Origin: Actinomycetota bacterium
GTDB lineage: Bacteria; Actinomycetota; Coriobacteriia; Anaerosomatales; D1FN1-002
Reading direction: 5' to 3'
Length of the DNA: 9,003 nucleotides
Assembly: GCA_005774595.1 (NCBI GenBank)
Contig: VAUM01000054.1
Location: 1 to 9,003 of the forward strand
Below the pieces are notes generated by a model, which was not told where the DNA came from, ran no database searches, and was given only the letters and a program-made list of their open reading frames with translations. Shown one piece after another: positions 1 through 6,494 of the stretch. Numbering within the stretch: position 1 is the stretch's first letter; each line of letters begins with the position of its first letter. A program made the position numbers and the translations under genes.

Positions 1-1561
1 CCGCCTGCTCGGTCAGCACCACGGGCGCGTCGACCGCGGCGGCGATGCCCGCCGCCACGAGCGCGTCCGCACCGGCGCCGCCCGAGGCGATGACGACCGA
101 CCCGCCGGGGCGCGGGTACCCGCCGCCGGCGTCCGCGATGGCGAGCGCGGTCCCGTAGCGGTCGGCGCCAGCGTAGCGCACCACGCGCGGGTCAGCGGCG
201 TATGCGCCGCGCGTGCGGGCGGCGTCGTATGCGGTGCGCAGGTCCGTGCCGGCGCTGCGCCGCACGTACAGCGACTCGACGTAGTGGCGCCCATAGCTCG
301 GGTACGTCGTGACGTACTCGACCTCGACCCGGTAGACGCCGTCGGCGAGCCGCGAGGTGATGTACCGCTGTGTGTATCGGTGCGAGGCCCCGGGCTCGAC
401 ACAGATCTTGTAGCGGACCGCCTCGTGGACCTTTCGGCCCGACGGGTCGTACACCCGGAAGTACAGCGTCCCCTGGACGGCGACGTTGCCGAAGTTCTGC
501 GTGTACTGGTTCGCGTAGATGCCGTCGCCGTACACGTCACACACCGCGTAGGTGCGACCGTCGCGGATGATGGCGCCGACCGCCCCGGTGGGCGTGCCCG
601 CCCAGGCGATCGCCGACTCCATCCATGCGCCGAAGACCTCTCCCTGCGGCACGCCGGAGGTCTTGGTCGGCTGCGACCCCAGCCCGTACCAGTTCATGTT
701 GGGCAGCATCTCGGTGCCGAAGAAACCGAAGTACACGGCCCTCCCGTTCAGGTACTCCGCGTACGAAGCACCCGAGTGCGTGCCCGGGTAGTCCTTCGAC
801 TTGTACGAGGCGCCCGACTGGCTCGGCTGGGTGTCCGGCACGAGGTTCATGAACCGCTTGACGTTGGTGTTGCTGCCGACCTCCTTGGCCAACTCGATCC
901 ACGCGTAGCGGTTCGGGTAGGTCGCGGAGCCCGCGTCACGCCACATGTTCATGTCCGACGAGGAGTACCCGCGCGCCTGCAGGATCGCCTGGGCGCCGGT
1001 GAGTATCGACGTACCGGCCACGGGGGTCGTGTGGAAGTTGAACGGCCCCATATCGTCGATGAAGGTCATCTGGTAGGCCTCGGACAGCGGTCCCCATTCC
1101 CAGGCGTTGTTGCCGAGGATCGCGAACCAGTGGTCGCCGAACTCGGTGCCTGCATAGTCGGGCGCGACCCGCGGCGACGCCATCAGGTTCACCACGCCGC
1201 CGCCCTCGCCGACGTACGTGACCATGTTGCGGCTCGCCTGCGGCGTCATCGCGAACACGGTCTGCAGCACCACGACGTCGTACTGACGCAGCGTGTTCAG
1301 GTTGTCGAGCGCCGAGTCGGGGATCTGCGTGACGTCCCACCCGCGTCCCTGCAGGTAGGTAGTGACGGCGTCCTCGCGCACGTACGGGTCCACGCCGCGG
1401 TTGTACTTGTCGAGCCAGTACTTGCTCACGGCCGAGCGCACCACGGCGACCTTGATCGCGGGCGGCGTGTACGCGGCGAGCGCCACCGACGGCGCGGCCA
1501 GCAGCGCCGCGGCTGCGAACAGCGCGGCGAGCGATATCCGGATCGTGGTCCTGGGCTGCAT
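1..1561 (-). CDS. Secreted protein with GATase-like N-terminal region, beta-sandwich-like region and CWB2 cell-wall-binding repeat (C-terminus cut by window edge)
   Basis: Translating the minus strand from the ATG at 1561 gives about 520 residues with no stop before the window edge, so the C-terminus is missing. Residues 1-29 form a signal peptide: Arg near the N-terminus, an Ala/Leu-rich core, and a likely cleavage after ALA (about residue 29). Residues about 36-340 start with a beta strand (IKVAVVRSAV) and contain YDVVVLQTVF and a Gly-rich EGGGVVNLMAS turn. This pattern suggests a class I glutamine-amidotransferase/ThuA-like fold, without an obvious catalytic triad. Residues about 350-445 look like a beta-sandwich. 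From about residue 458 the motif VVRYAGADRYGTALAIAD, then VVIASG, ADALVAAG and APVVLT, matches a CWB2 repeat (PF04122). Family knowledge: CWB2 repeats usually come in threes and anchor surface proteins to cell-wall polymers. The rest of the repeats are expected beyond the left edge. GGAG lies 8 nt before the ATG. Enzymatic activity is not established. CWB2 and signal peptide are firm; the central fold is inference. Confidence 0.88.
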   Translation of the reverse strand, partial: MQPRTTIRISLAALFAAAALLAAPSVALAAYTPPAIKVAVVRSAVSKYWLDKYNRGVDPYVREDAVTTYLQGRGWDVTQIPDSALDNLNTLRQYDVVVLQTVFAMTPQASRNMVTYVGEGGGVVNLMASPRVAPDYAGTEFGDHWFAILGNNAWEWGPLSEAYQMTFIDDMGPFNFHTTPVAGTSILTGAQAILQARGYSSSDMNMWRDAGSATYPNRYAWIELAKEVGSNTNVKRFMNLVPDTQPSQSGASYKSKDYPGTHSGASYAEYLNGRAVYFGFFGTEMLPNMNWYGLGSQPTKTSGVPQGEVFGAWMESAIAWAGTPTGAVGAIIRDGRTYAVCDVYGDGIYANQYTQNFGNVAVQGTLYFRVYDPSGRKVHEAVRYKICVEPGASHRYTQRYITSRLADGVYRVEVEYVTTYPSYGRHYVESLYVRRSAGTDLRTAYDAARTRGAYAADPRVVRYAGADRYGTALAIADAGGGYPRPGGSVVIASGGAGADALVAAGIAAAVDAPVVLTEQA

Positions 1562-1675
1562 CTCGTCTGCTCCGTTCGAGCGGGGCCGGTCGTGTCCCCC
1601 GCGTGAGGTAATCGGCATCCGCGCGGCCACGCATGAGCCGCCTCGTGACGGCGCGTGACCGCGCGCACAGCCCTC
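1562..1675. other. Intergenic gap between glycosyltransferase and surface protein genes
   Basis: This 114-nt stretch carries the ribosome binding site of the surface protein gene (GGAG, 8 nt before the ATG at 1561). I see no convincing promoter, riboswitch or strong terminator; the best stem (GCGCG/CGCGC) is only 5 bp. The two genes could be co-transcribed. Confidence 0.5.
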
Positions 1676-2683
1676 TCAGCGCGGCGGGATGCGGTAGACC
1701 GTCAGCGGATCCGTCCCGCCGAGGCGCGTCGCGCCGAGCAGCGCGGGAAGGCGGGACGTCGAGTCGGCCACGAGGTAGTCCGCCGAGAAGCGCTCGAGGA
1801 GGCGCCGGTAGGTGGCGTCGTCGTACGGGAACGTGGTGGTGAGCGCGAGCTCGGAGCGCGGCGAGACCGCGTAGTCCGCCACCCAGCGGGCGTCGAACGC
1901 CGTGTCGAGGACGACGGAGGCGTACGGCGGGACGAGCGGCCCGATCGCGGAGCGCGCCTCGGCCCGGCGCGCGGCTTGCGCGAGCGCGTTGACCGGCCAG
2001 CGGTCGGCCCAGGGCGCGAACCGCGTGATGTCGAACACCCGCATGCCCGGGTGGAACTGCACCTCGAGCGCGGTCACAGCGTTGCGCGCCAGTTCGCGTG
2101 CGAACACTCCCAGGTCGAACGCGGGCGCCGCGAGCAGGGGCCACATCCGTCCGGGCCACCGGACCACCAGCCACAGCGCGAGCGCGACGAGCATGCCCGA
2201 GAACGGCTCGGACATCCCTTGCCCGGTCACCCAGAAGCCGACCGGGATGAAGAGGTACGCCGCCGCCGCGCCCAGCGCCGTCCATCGCCCGGTGAAGCGC
2301 GCCGACGCCAGCCCGGCGAACAGCGCGCCGAGGAGCGCGCAAAGCACGTTCACCAGCAGCATCGCGTCGAACAGCTCCGCGACGGGCAGCACACGCGCCG
2401 CGGCCGCCCAGACGCGCAGCACCGGGACGTTGTGGATGAAGGGCGGCTCGTTCCAGTACTCGTCGCGCGGCACCGAGAGGAAGTACGGGAAGACCTCGTG
2501 CGTGATCGCGGGCTGGTCCGTGGCGAGGGCCTCGGTGTCCTCGACGTACCAGTACTGGTCGGAGCCGCGGAACGTGGGCGCGGACCAGGCGGTGAGCGCG
2601 ACGTACGCCGCGGCGGCGAGCGCGACCGCGGCGGCGAAGGCGGCGGTCGCGCGTCGGGTGCGATCGGGCGGGCGCTCGGGCAT
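1676..2683 (-). CDS. Short GT-C-like membrane glycosyltransferase (dolichyl-phosphate-mannose mannosyltransferase/ArnT type), possibly internally deleted
   Basis: The 335-residue membrane protein starts at the ATG at 2683, with GGAG a few bases upstream; an upstream extension of this frame would run into the cyclase gene. Predicted helices lie at about 14-33, 106-128, 134-152, 160-176 and perhaps 182-200. The first long external loop (about 35-100) carries GSDQYWYVED, an acidic loop like that used by GT-C enzymes to bind lipid-linked sugar. GQGMSEPFSGMLVALALWLV (about 154-173) is typical of GT-C helix pairs. The soluble C-terminal region (about 205-335), with RLLERFSADYLVAD, resembles the C-terminal domain of such enzymes. 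Family members are usually 450-600 residues with eight or more helices. Here the sequence passes from LGVFARE (about 191-197) almost directly to the soluble tail, so a central set of helices seems to be missing. Function as an active transferase is therefore uncertain. It lies downstream of the diguanylate cyclase (88-nt gap) and upstream of the surface protein gene (114-nt gap), in keeping with an envelope role. Confidence 0.72.
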   Translation of the reverse strand: MPERPPDRTRRATAAFAAAVALAAAAYVALTAWSAPTFRGSDQYWYVEDTEALATDQPAITHEVFPYFLSVPRDEYWNEPPFIHNVPVLRVWAAAARVLPVAELFDAMLLVNVLCALLGALFAGLASARFTGRWTALGAAAAYLFIPVGFWVTGQGMSEPFSGMLVALALWLVVRWPGRMWPLLAAPAFDLGVFARELARNAVTALEVQFHPGMRVFDITRFAPWADRWPVNALAQAARRAEARSAIGPLVPPYASVVLDTAFDARWVADYAVSPRSELALTTTFPYDDATYRRLLERFSADYLVADSTSRLPALLGATRLGGTDPLTVYRIPPR

Positions 2684-2725
2684 GCGGCTCCGGATGCGGA
2701 TCGGGGGCGTCGCGCGGCGATCGTA

Positions 2726-2745
2726 CGCGCAGGCGCGCAGGCGCG
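2726..2745. repeat. Short tandem repeat, unit CGCGCAGG, 2.5 copies
   Basis: The 8-nt unit occurs twice and a half without mismatch in the 88-nt gap between the cyclase and glycosyltransferase genes, next to the hairpin. It is too short to assign a function. Confidence 0.5.
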
Positions 2746-2746
2746 T

Positions 2747-2766
2747 CACGCCCGCCACCGGGCGCG
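2747..2766 (-). terminator. GC-rich hairpin after the diguanylate cyclase gene
   Basis: CGCCCG and CGGGCG pair perfectly around a 4-nt loop, and one G-T and one C-G pair extend the stem to 8 bp. It begins 5 nt after the cyclase stop. No run of T follows, so it may be a weak or factor-dependent terminator, an mRNA-protecting stem, or chance. Confidence 0.3.
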
Positions 2767-2771
2767 AGCCG

Positions 2772-4280
2772 CTACTTCTCGGCCTTCCAGGCGTACAGCA
2801 TGCCGTCGGCCGCCCCCACCAGCTCGTCGAGCGTCTCGCCGTCGTCGGGGCTGACCGCGATGCCCGCGCTCGTCCGGATGGGCAGGCTGCCGTCACCGAC
2901 GTCCCACTCCGCCTCGCACAGCGCCTCGTTCAGGCGTCCGAGGGCGACCATCGCCTCGTCGCGATCGGTGTGCGGGAGCAGCACGGCGAACTCGTCGCCG
3001 CCGAGCCGCGCCACGGTCGAGTACGAGCGCATCGACGTGCGCAGGATCTCCGCGAACTGCACGAGCACCCGGTCCCCGGCCTGGTGGCCGTGGGTGTCGT
3101 TCACGACCTTGAAGTCGTCCATGTCCAGCAGGATGAGCGCACAGTGCCCGCCCCGGCGCGCCCGCTCTGCGAGCTCGCGGACGGCCTCGCGCTCGAAGCC
3201 GCGTCGGTTGTCCAGATCGGTGAGGTAGTCGTGGTGCGCGGCGTGGCGCAGCGCCTCCTCGGCGGCCTCGAGCCGCTCGAGCGTCGTGTTCACGGCCGTG
3301 GCGACGTCGGAGATCTCGTCGCTCCCGCGCACGCTGACACGCTTCGGCGCCGTCGGCGCCGCGCCGATGGCCGACAGCTCACGATGCAGTTGGGTCAACC
3401 GCCCGAGCACCATGAGGTCGAGGACGGCGTACATGCCGAGGCCGAAGAGCAGGACCAGGCCGAGGATGGCCCAGCCGGCGTACTCGAGGGTCGCCATCGC
3501 GTTGATGAACTCGCTCCGGCGTTCGGTGACGAGGATCCGCACCGCGGGCTTCCCGTCTACGCCCAGCAGCGTCTCGCGGCCGGCGACGGTGCGGTCGTCG
3601 ACCGCTTCCACGTAGACCTGGTCCGGAACGTCGCCCGATGAGTCCCCCTCGCGCGGCGGCTTGAGCTTCACGTCGAGCATCGTCACCTCCTCGAGCGACG
3701 CGAGGTCCGACGCGCCGAGGACGTGCGCGATCACGAGGACCCCCCGGGGCGGGGCCGACCGGTCGCTGCTGGTGACGGGCGCCGCCGCGACGAGCGCGGG
3801 ACCCTCTCCGAGCAGCACCGCTCCGCTCCGCTCGCCGTCGGCGCCTTCGCGGATGACGCGGGCCGCGACCGCCTCGATCGCAGTGACCGTCTCGCGCGGG
3901 AGCGTGCCGTCCCCGCCCGCGATGTGGCCGACGCTCCCGGCCTCGTCGACGAACGCCATCAGGTCGAGCCGCAGGGCGGCGAGCGCCGGGGTGGTCAGGT
4001 TCGACACCACATACCAGTCCGGGTAGCCGTCCATGAAGGCGTAGGTGTCGTCCCACGCGGCCCGGTCGGCCACTGTCGCGCGCAGCCCCTGCTCCTGTGC
4101 GTCCAGCGCCGCGGCCGCGCGCCGCACATCGTTGCCGACCTTCTCGCGCTCGACGGCCGTGTAGCTCTCGACGGCGGTGTGGCGCATGCCCCGCACCAGC
4201 ACCGCGGCAAGCACGAGGAACAGGGCGACGACTATGGCCGGGACGCGGAAGCGCAGCGGCCCCCACGACGCTTGCCTCAC
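2772..4280 (-). CDS. Membrane-bound diguanylate cyclase: CHASE4-like sensor, HAMP, GGDEF
   Basis: The 502-residue protein would make cyclic di-GMP from two GTP. Helix 1 is at about 14-31. The external domain (about 35-260) contains WDDTYAFMDG and later NLTT and DLMAFVDEAG, the usual pattern of CHASE4 (PF05228). Helix 2 is about 268-292. A HAMP segment follows (about 290-342, with SDEISDVATAVN), then a GGDEF domain (345-500). The active site is R-L-GGDEF with GGDEF at 427-431. The metal/substrate region LLDMDDFKVVNDTHGHQAGD (385-404) is intact. The inhibitory site five residues before GGDEF normally reads RxxD; here it is R418-S-Y-S421, so product inhibition through this site is probably lost. 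No EAL or HD-GYP domain is present. The frame is open back to 4805, but the start is placed at the second of two tandem GTG codons (4280) because GGAGG lies 7 nt before it and the helix follows directly. The gene is divergent from the membrane-protein gene at 4495. Confidence 0.92.
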   Translation of the reverse strand: MRQASWGPLRFRVPAIVVALFLVLAAVLVRGMRHTAVESYTAVEREKVGNDVRRAAAALDAQEQGLRATVADRAAWDDTYAFMDGYPDWYVVSNLTTPALAALRLDLMAFVDEAGSVGHIAGGDGTLPRETVTAIEAVAARVIREGADGERSGAVLLGEGPALVAAAPVTSSDRSAPPRGVLVIAHVLGASDLASLEEVTMLDVKLKPPREGDSSGDVPDQVYVEAVDDRTVAGRETLLGVDGKPAVRILVTERRSEFINAMATLEYAGWAILGLVLLFGLGMYAVLDLMVLGRLTQLHRELSAIGAAPTAPKRVSVRGSDEISDVATAVNTTLERLEAAEEALRHAAHHDYLTDLDNRRGFEREAVRELAERARRGGHCALILLDMDDFKVVNDTHGHQAGDRVLVQFAEILRTSMRSYSTVARLGGDEFAVLLPHTDRDEAMVALGRLNEALCEAEWDVGDGSLPIRTSAGIAVSPDDGETLDELVGAADGMLYAWKAEK

Positions 4281-4284
4281 CACG

Positions 4285-4292
4285 TCTCCTCC
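4285..4292 (-). promoter_or_regulatory. Ribosome binding site deciding the cyclase start
   Basis: GGAGGAGA on the minus strand precedes two tandem GTG codons. GGAGG is 4 nt from the first (4283) and 7 nt from the second (4280). The spacing favours the second, which excludes the longer open frame that reaches back to 4805. Confidence 0.7.
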
Positions 4293-4312
4293 GCGGATGC
4301 GTGAACGGACGG

Positions 4313-4327
4313 ACGCCGCAGCGGCGT
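4313..4327. repeat. Perfect inverted repeat (ACGCCGC-A-GCGGCGT) upstream of the diguanylate cyclase gene
   Basis: Two 7-nt arms pair exactly around a single central A. The repeat lies 33 nt upstream of the cyclase start and would fit a dimeric repressor or activator site. As RNA it could form only a 6-bp stem with a 3-nt loop. In GC-rich DNA such short palindromes also arise by chance, so the palindrome is certain but its role is not. Confidence 0.3.
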
Positions 4328-4357
4328 TTCCCCCGGGCGACCGCTGCGTCGTGCTTC

Positions 4358-4387
4358 TCGACGGACGGCACCCGCCATCCGTAGAAT
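4358..4387 (+). promoter_or_regulatory. Candidate vegetative promoter for the membrane protein gene
   Basis: A -10-like hexamer TAGAAT (4382-4387) differs from TATAAT at one position. TCGACG (4358-4363) matches TTGACA at four of six positions, and the spacer is 18 nt. Transcription would begin near 4394, giving a leader of about 100 nt before the GTG at 4495. The hexamer stands out in very GC-rich surroundings. No expression data are available. Confidence 0.35.
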
Positions 4388-4494
4388 CACACTCCGTCGT
4401 CCAGAGTACCCCATGACGTCCCGCACCGGCATCCCGCCTTCGCACCTCCGCGAGGCCGGCATGCTCGACCGGACCGCGAAGAGAGGCCGAGAGC

Positions 4495-4959
4495 GTGACC
4501 GTGCGCACACCGCAGGCGAGCGTCCGCACACAGATCGTGGCTGCGGCGCTCATGTGGCTCGTGGGCGCCTCGATCCTCCTGGTGCGCGGTGTGATGTACG
4601 TGCACGACCGCGAGTGGCACTCGTGGGCGCTCGCGGCAGGGCTCGCCCTCGGCGTGCTCAAGGCCCGGCTGCTGCTCGACAGGGCGGCAACGAACGCGGT
4701 CGCGCGTATCCGGTCGCGCGGGAGAGCCTCGCTCCTCGGGTTCCTGTCCCTGCGCTCCTGGGGGCTCATCGCGCTCATGATGGGCGGCGGGATCGCGCTG
4801 CGCACCCTCTACGTGCACCCGGACCGCATCGGCGCGGGCATCCTCGGCGCGGTCTACATCGGCGTCGGGACGGCGCTGGCGCTGGCCGACCGCGTGTTCT
4901 GGCACGAGGCGATCCGGCTCCCCGATGACGGGCCCACGGAGCGGCCGCTCAGCTCCTGA
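4495..4959 (+). CDS. Small four-helix integral membrane protein, unknown function
   Basis: This is the only supported plus-strand gene. It encodes 154 residues starting at a GTG, with GAGAGG about 8 nt upstream. Predicted helices lie at about 14-35 (MWLVGASILLVRGVMYV), 43-62, 84-103 (SWGLIALMMGGGIALRTL) and 113-131 (GILGAVYIGVGTALALAD). Arg/Lys residues sit in the short loops (KARLLLDRAATNAVARIRSRGR between helices 2 and 3), suggesting this loop is cytoplasmic. There is no signal peptide and no recognisable catalytic or metal-binding motif. I recall similar small proteins with conserved W..GA..L..RG and LKAR..LDR motifs annotated only as hypothetical; I cannot name a family. It is divergent from the diguanylate cyclase and convergent with the hydrogenase maturation protease gene, whose last 11 nt it overlaps. 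The membrane topology, ribosome binding site and clean convergence support a real gene; its role is unknown. Confidence 0.75.
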   Translation: MTVRTPQASVRTQIVAAALMWLVGASILLVRGVMYVHDREWHSWALAAGLALGVLKARLLLDRAATNAVARIRSRGRASLLGFLSLRSWGLIALMMGGGIALRTLYVHPDRIGAGILGAVYIGVGTALALADRVFWHEAIRLPDDGPTERPLSS

Positions 4960-5440
4960 CGAGCTCCTCGACCAGCCCGAGCGCGAGCCGCGCGGCGGTG
5001 CCGACGGCGGCAGCCACCTCGGGGGTGCAGCTCTCACAGAAGGTGCGGTCGTCGGCGACCTGCACCGCCACCACGCGGACCACTTCGGGCATCCGGTGGC
5101 CCATCGCCCTGCCCAGCGCGAGGGCGGCCGGCAGGTCGACCTGATGCGCCGCGACGAGGTGCAGCGAGGGCTCGAACTCGTCGAGGCCACGCACCACGAT
5201 CTCGCCCGGAGCGAGGCCGGGCAGGCGCGCCGCGTCCACGACGACGGCCGCGTCGTGGTCGCCCAGCACGTCCACGAGCGCGAACCCCGCCACCTCGGCC
5301 TCGGCGACCTGGGCCCCGAGCGCTCGCGCCTCGCCGGCGATCGCGCGCACCACGAGCACGCCGACGCCGTCGTCGGAAAGCAGGGTGTTGCCGAGACCGA
5401 GCAGCACGACGGAGCGCTTCGCGCCCCCGTGCGGGCTCAC
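4949..5440 (-). CDS. Hydrogenase maturation protease (HycI/HyaD/HybD family)
   Basis: The 163-residue protein belongs to the endopeptidases that remove a C-terminal peptide from the [NiFe]-hydrogenase large subunit after nickel insertion (PF01750). The N-terminal signature VVLLGLGNTLLSDDGVGVLV is at residues 11-30. The residues expected to bind nickel are Asp24 (in SDDG), Asp69 (VVVDA) and His99 (AAHQVDL), by comparison with HybD, where an acidic residue, Asp and His fill these roles. Length is normal for the family. The start is the GTG at 5440: it overlaps the previous stop as GTGA, and AGGAAG lies 8 nt upstream, inside the end of the preceding ATPase gene. The related protease GPR of spores and F420-related proteases do not carry this signature arrangement. 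Its hydrogenase substrate is not in the window. HdrA at the right end suggests an Hdr-linked or other cytoplasmic [NiFe] enzyme (inference). Its 3' end overlaps the convergent membrane-protein gene by 11 nt. Confidence 0.9.
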   Translation of the reverse strand: MSPHGGAKRSVVLLGLGNTLLSDDGVGVLVVRAIAGEARALGAQVAEAEVAGFALVDVLGDHDAAVVVDAARLPGLAPGEIVVRGLDEFEPSLHLVAAHQVDLPAALALGRAMGHRMPEVVRVVAVQVADDRTFCESCTPEVAAAVGTAARLALGLVEELVRS

Positions 5441-5913
5441 GGCAGGTACTTCCTCGCGATGACGACCGCACCGCCGTCGAGCTTGTTGGAGACGAACAGC
5501 TCGTCCGCCAGCCTGCCGATGGCCCCGAGTCCCGCGCCGAGGCCCTCCCCGCGCGCGATCGCCAGCTCCTCGACCCGGCGCCCCCTCGAGACGCCGTCCA
5601 TGAGCGCGTGCTCGATGTCGTCGAAACCCGGTCCGTCGTCCGTGGCGGTCAGCTCGATGCAACGCGCGGGTTGCTCGCTGTACGCCGCGTGGACCTCGCC
5701 GCCGCCGCCGTGGCGCAGCGTGTTGCTCGCCAGTTCCGCGGCGATCAGCTCGACCTCACGCACGGCGATCGGGTCGAGCCCGCAGGCCAAGGCGAGCACC
5801 GCGCACCGGTGCGGCCAAGCGAGCACGTCGGACTGGCGCCGGATGTGGCCGGTTATGCTCGAACGCATCGGGCACGCCCACGTGCGCTCGGTCATGCCGC
5901 CGTGCGTCCTCAC
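5437..5913 (-). CDS. Second RsbT/RsbW-type ATPase (GHKL anti-sigma/serine kinase family)
   Basis: This protein of 158 residues has a HATPase_c fold of the RsbT/RsbW/SpoIIAB kind. The N box is ELASN (residues 60-64) within LIAAELASNTLRHGGGGEVH. The G1 box is DDGPG (92-96), and the G2 box is GLGAGLG (124-130). It is shorter than the rsbT gene product here and lacks its N-terminal extension. Two starts are possible. GTG at 5913 overlaps the rsbX stop as GTGA and has GAGG 7 nt upstream; ATG at 5895 gives 152 residues. I choose 5913 because the neighbouring junction has the same form. The family phosphorylates STAS-domain partners or binds sigma factors. Sequences like this are also known as the N-terminal half of ATPase-SpoIIE/PP2C fusion proteins; here the phosphatase (rsbX) is a separate upstream gene. 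Its partner is unknown. It could be a second stressosome switch kinase or the downstream target of RsbT. Confidence 0.85.
   Translation of the reverse strand: MRTHGGMTERTWACPMRSSITGHIRRQSDVLAWPHRCAVLALACGLDPIAVREVELIAAELASNTLRHGGGGEVHAAYSEQPARCIELTATDDGPGFDDIEHALMDGVSRGRRVEELAIARGEGLGAGLGAIGRLADELFVSNKLDGGAVVIARKYLP
5448..5457 (-). promoter_or_regulatory. Ribosome binding site of the hydrogenase protease gene inside the second ATPase gene
   Basis: GCGAGGAAGT encodes part of the final Ala-Arg-Lys of the second ATPase and places AGGAAG 8 nt before the GTG at 5440. It supports that GTG as the true start and suggests translational coupling. Confidence 0.7.
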
Positions 5914-6494
5914 GCCGGGGCCTCGGCCGCGTAGCGCACCACGATGCACGTGGCGTCGTCGTGCGCCTTGCCGTAGTGCTCCAGCAGGCGCTCCGCGATC
6001 TCCTGCGCGGTGCCGTCCGTGTAGCGCTCGAGGTGGATGCGGCTCGACAGCCCGTCGGACGACAGCGAGAAGAGCAGCTCGTCGGGCAGGCCGAACTCGA
6101 AGCGGAGCACCTTGCGGACGCGATGCCCGACGATGCCGGGCGCGGACACGGGGTGGATGGAGCGGTCCGCGTGCGCCTGGAAGTGCACGTTGCCCACCCC
6201 GCTGGTCTCGATCCGCCTCCGCGCGAAGTCGAGACGCACGATCGTCGCCGCGGCGCCCCGTGTGTGCGCGAGACGCCGGCCCGCGTCGGCCATCATCGTA
6301 TCGAGGGGGACGTCGTCGGCGCCCTCCACAGACTCGACGAACGCGTCGGCCGCCTCGGCGGCGTTGGGCCCGTGACCGAGCCCGTCCACCACGGCGACGA
6401 GCAGGCTGTCAGGGCGCGAGACGACCGCGAACGCGTCGCCCGAGACCCGCTGGCCCAGAGCGGGGCGACGCACCGTACCTATGTCCAGGAGCAT
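5910..6494 (-). CDS. rsbX: RsbX-like PP2C-family serine/threonine phosphatase of the stressosome
   Basis: The 194-residue protein is close in length to Bacillus subtilis RsbX (199 residues). PP2C/SpoIIE metal-binding motifs are all present: SGDAFAVV (Asp20), VVDGLGHG (Asp37-Gly38), RGAAAT (79-84), SSDGLSS (Asp147-Gly148) and HDDATCIVV (Asp179-Asp180). No extra sensor or membrane segment is seen, unlike RsbU, which has an N-terminal RsbT-binding domain. In the known pathway, RsbX removes the phosphates that RsbT puts on RsbS and RsbR, so that RsbT is recaptured and the response stops. The ATG at 6494 shares one base with the rsbT stop (TGATG), and AGGAAG lies 8 nt upstream, so its translation is probably coupled to rsbT. 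Position directly after rsbR-rsbS-rsbT supports this role. The alternative, an RsbU-type phosphatase acting on an RsbV, is less likely as no RsbV is present. Confidence 0.9.
   Translation of the reverse strand: MLLDIGTVRRPALGQRVSGDAFAVVSRPDSLLVAVVDGLGHGPNAAEAADAFVESVEGADDVPLDTMMADAGRRLAHTRGAAATIVRLDFARRRIETSGVGNVHFQAHADRSIHPVSAPGIVGHRVRKVLRFEFGLPDELLFSLSSDGLSSRIHLERYTDGTAQEIAERLLEHYGKAHDDATCIVVRYAAEAPA

Larger units (their letters stand above)
4281..4494. other. Divergent intergenic region between diguanylate cyclase and membrane protein genes
   Basis: This 214-nt stretch is the largest gene-free part of the window. It lies between two genes transcribed away from each other and should hold both promoters. 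I see one promoter-like pair for the plus strand and one perfect inverted repeat near the cyclase start (both listed separately). Open frames across it are Arg-rich and lack ribosome binding sites. I find no riboswitch or tRNA in it. Confidence 0.6.

Noticed and set aside
284..1606. Long plus-strand open frame opposite the secreted CWB2 protein
   Set aside because: Arg/Val/His-rich translation with no domain, no ribosome binding site, and fully antisense to a gene with signal peptide and CWB2 motifs; typical open-frame shadow in GC-rich DNA.
1562..1675. Possible riboswitch before the cell-surface protein gene
   Set aside because: I looked for cyclic di-GMP and cyclic di-AMP riboswitch core sequences because these often control surface proteins; none is present and the gap is short.
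936..2342. 468-residue minus-strand open frame across the surface protein and glycosyltransferase genes
   Set aside because: Extremely Arg-rich and low in complexity, and it spans two better-supported genes in another frame.
1655..2854. Long plus-strand open frame opposite the glycosyltransferase
   Set aside because: Arg/Gly/Glu-rich shadow without motifs, antisense to a protein with clear membrane helices.
4281..4805. Extension of the cyclase frame up to an ATG at 4805
   Set aside because: It would overlap the divergent membrane-protein gene by about 310 nt, and the GTG at 4280 has a GGAGG site 7 nt upstream followed directly by the first helix.
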